In this document: piece by piece, positions 63,989 to 64,000 of the stretch | Layout: every line of letters begins with the position of its first letter | Position numbering within the stretch: position 1 is the first letter of the stretch | IMG/VR virus record: IMGVR_UViG_3300044701_000569 | Location: 248,001-312,000 of that record | Length of the DNA: 64,000 bases | Strand: one strand, 5' to 3' | From: a virus | Notes under the pieces: model-generated | Seen by the model: only the letters and a program-made list of their open reading frames with translations | Database searches by the model: none | What the model was told of the DNA's origin: nothing | Translations under genes and position numbers: made by a program

Positions 63989-64000
63989 GCTTTATTTACC

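Noticed and set aside
63993-64000. GGTAAATA late box before the AbrB-like gene
   Set aside because: It lies only five bases from the ATG at the window edge; too little context to call.

Overview
This window looks like part of a large, lytic, tailed-phage genome of the T4 superfamily (myovirus type), probably infecting a proteobacterium. The evidence is rIIA and rIIB homologues, a T4-type ATP-dependent DNA ligase, a T4 Rnl1-like RNA ligase, giant tail fibres with the repeated N-terminal INIG..ANDGTGD..R..F.K.N.NF.EL motif, and T4-like late promoter motifs ([G/C]NTAAATA about 20 bases before start codons). Nearly everything is on the minus strand, so transcription runs from high to low coordinates. 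The host guess rests mainly on a proteobacterial-type ferredoxin-NADP reductase (C terminus FVEK) and on early promoters that match the sigma-70 consensus almost perfectly. It is an inference.

Layout from low to high coordinates. 1-18.4 kb: tail-fibre and other structural genes, including a 2882-residue fibre, a beta-propeller fibre and a subtilisin-like protease. 18.4-25.0 kb: A-type Fe-S carrier, a lone plus-strand zinc protein, UV endonuclease, two paralogous 2OG-Fe(II) oxygenases, two sugar-transferase-like proteins and a QueD-like protein with an altered zinc site. 25-34.5 kb: DNA ligase followed by a cluster that looks like RNA repair and RNA/nucleotide metabolism (RNA ligase, T4 Pnk-type kinase domain, CX5R phosphatase, DEDD exonuclease, metallophosphoesterase, SpoT-type HD hydrolase). 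34.5-44.4 kb: a large tRNA region with 23 canonical tRNAs, four atypical tRNA-like genes, four long structured noncoding regions (one strongly resembling a GOLLD-type RNA with a tRNA inside it), two tiny promoter-ORF-terminator cassettes, Fpr, RlpA and two SpeD-like genes. 44.7-51 kb: small genes, ClpP, a Bax-inhibitor-1/YccA-like membrane protein and TilS. 51-64 kb: SDR, oxygenase, rIIB, rIIA, AAA ATPase, many small hypothetical or membrane proteins, a SprT-like metalloprotease, a deaminase, translation initiation factor IF-1 and an AbrB-like protein.

The unifying theme is takeover of translation. The phage carries tRNAs that together cover all 20 amino acids (tyrosine only through an atypical gene), an initiator tRNA-fMet, IF-1, TilS (which makes tRNA-Ile with a CAT anticodon read AUA), and RNA-repair enzymes next to the tRNA array. 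Two promoter classes can be read directly. Twenty minus-strand promoters have TTGACA (one TAGACA), a 16-17 base spacer and a TATAAT-like box; in six of them the TGA stop of the upstream gene lies inside the -35 box. A second set of [G/C]NTAAATA motifs precedes structural and late genes. Where I moved a start from the longest reading frame, the entry says so.
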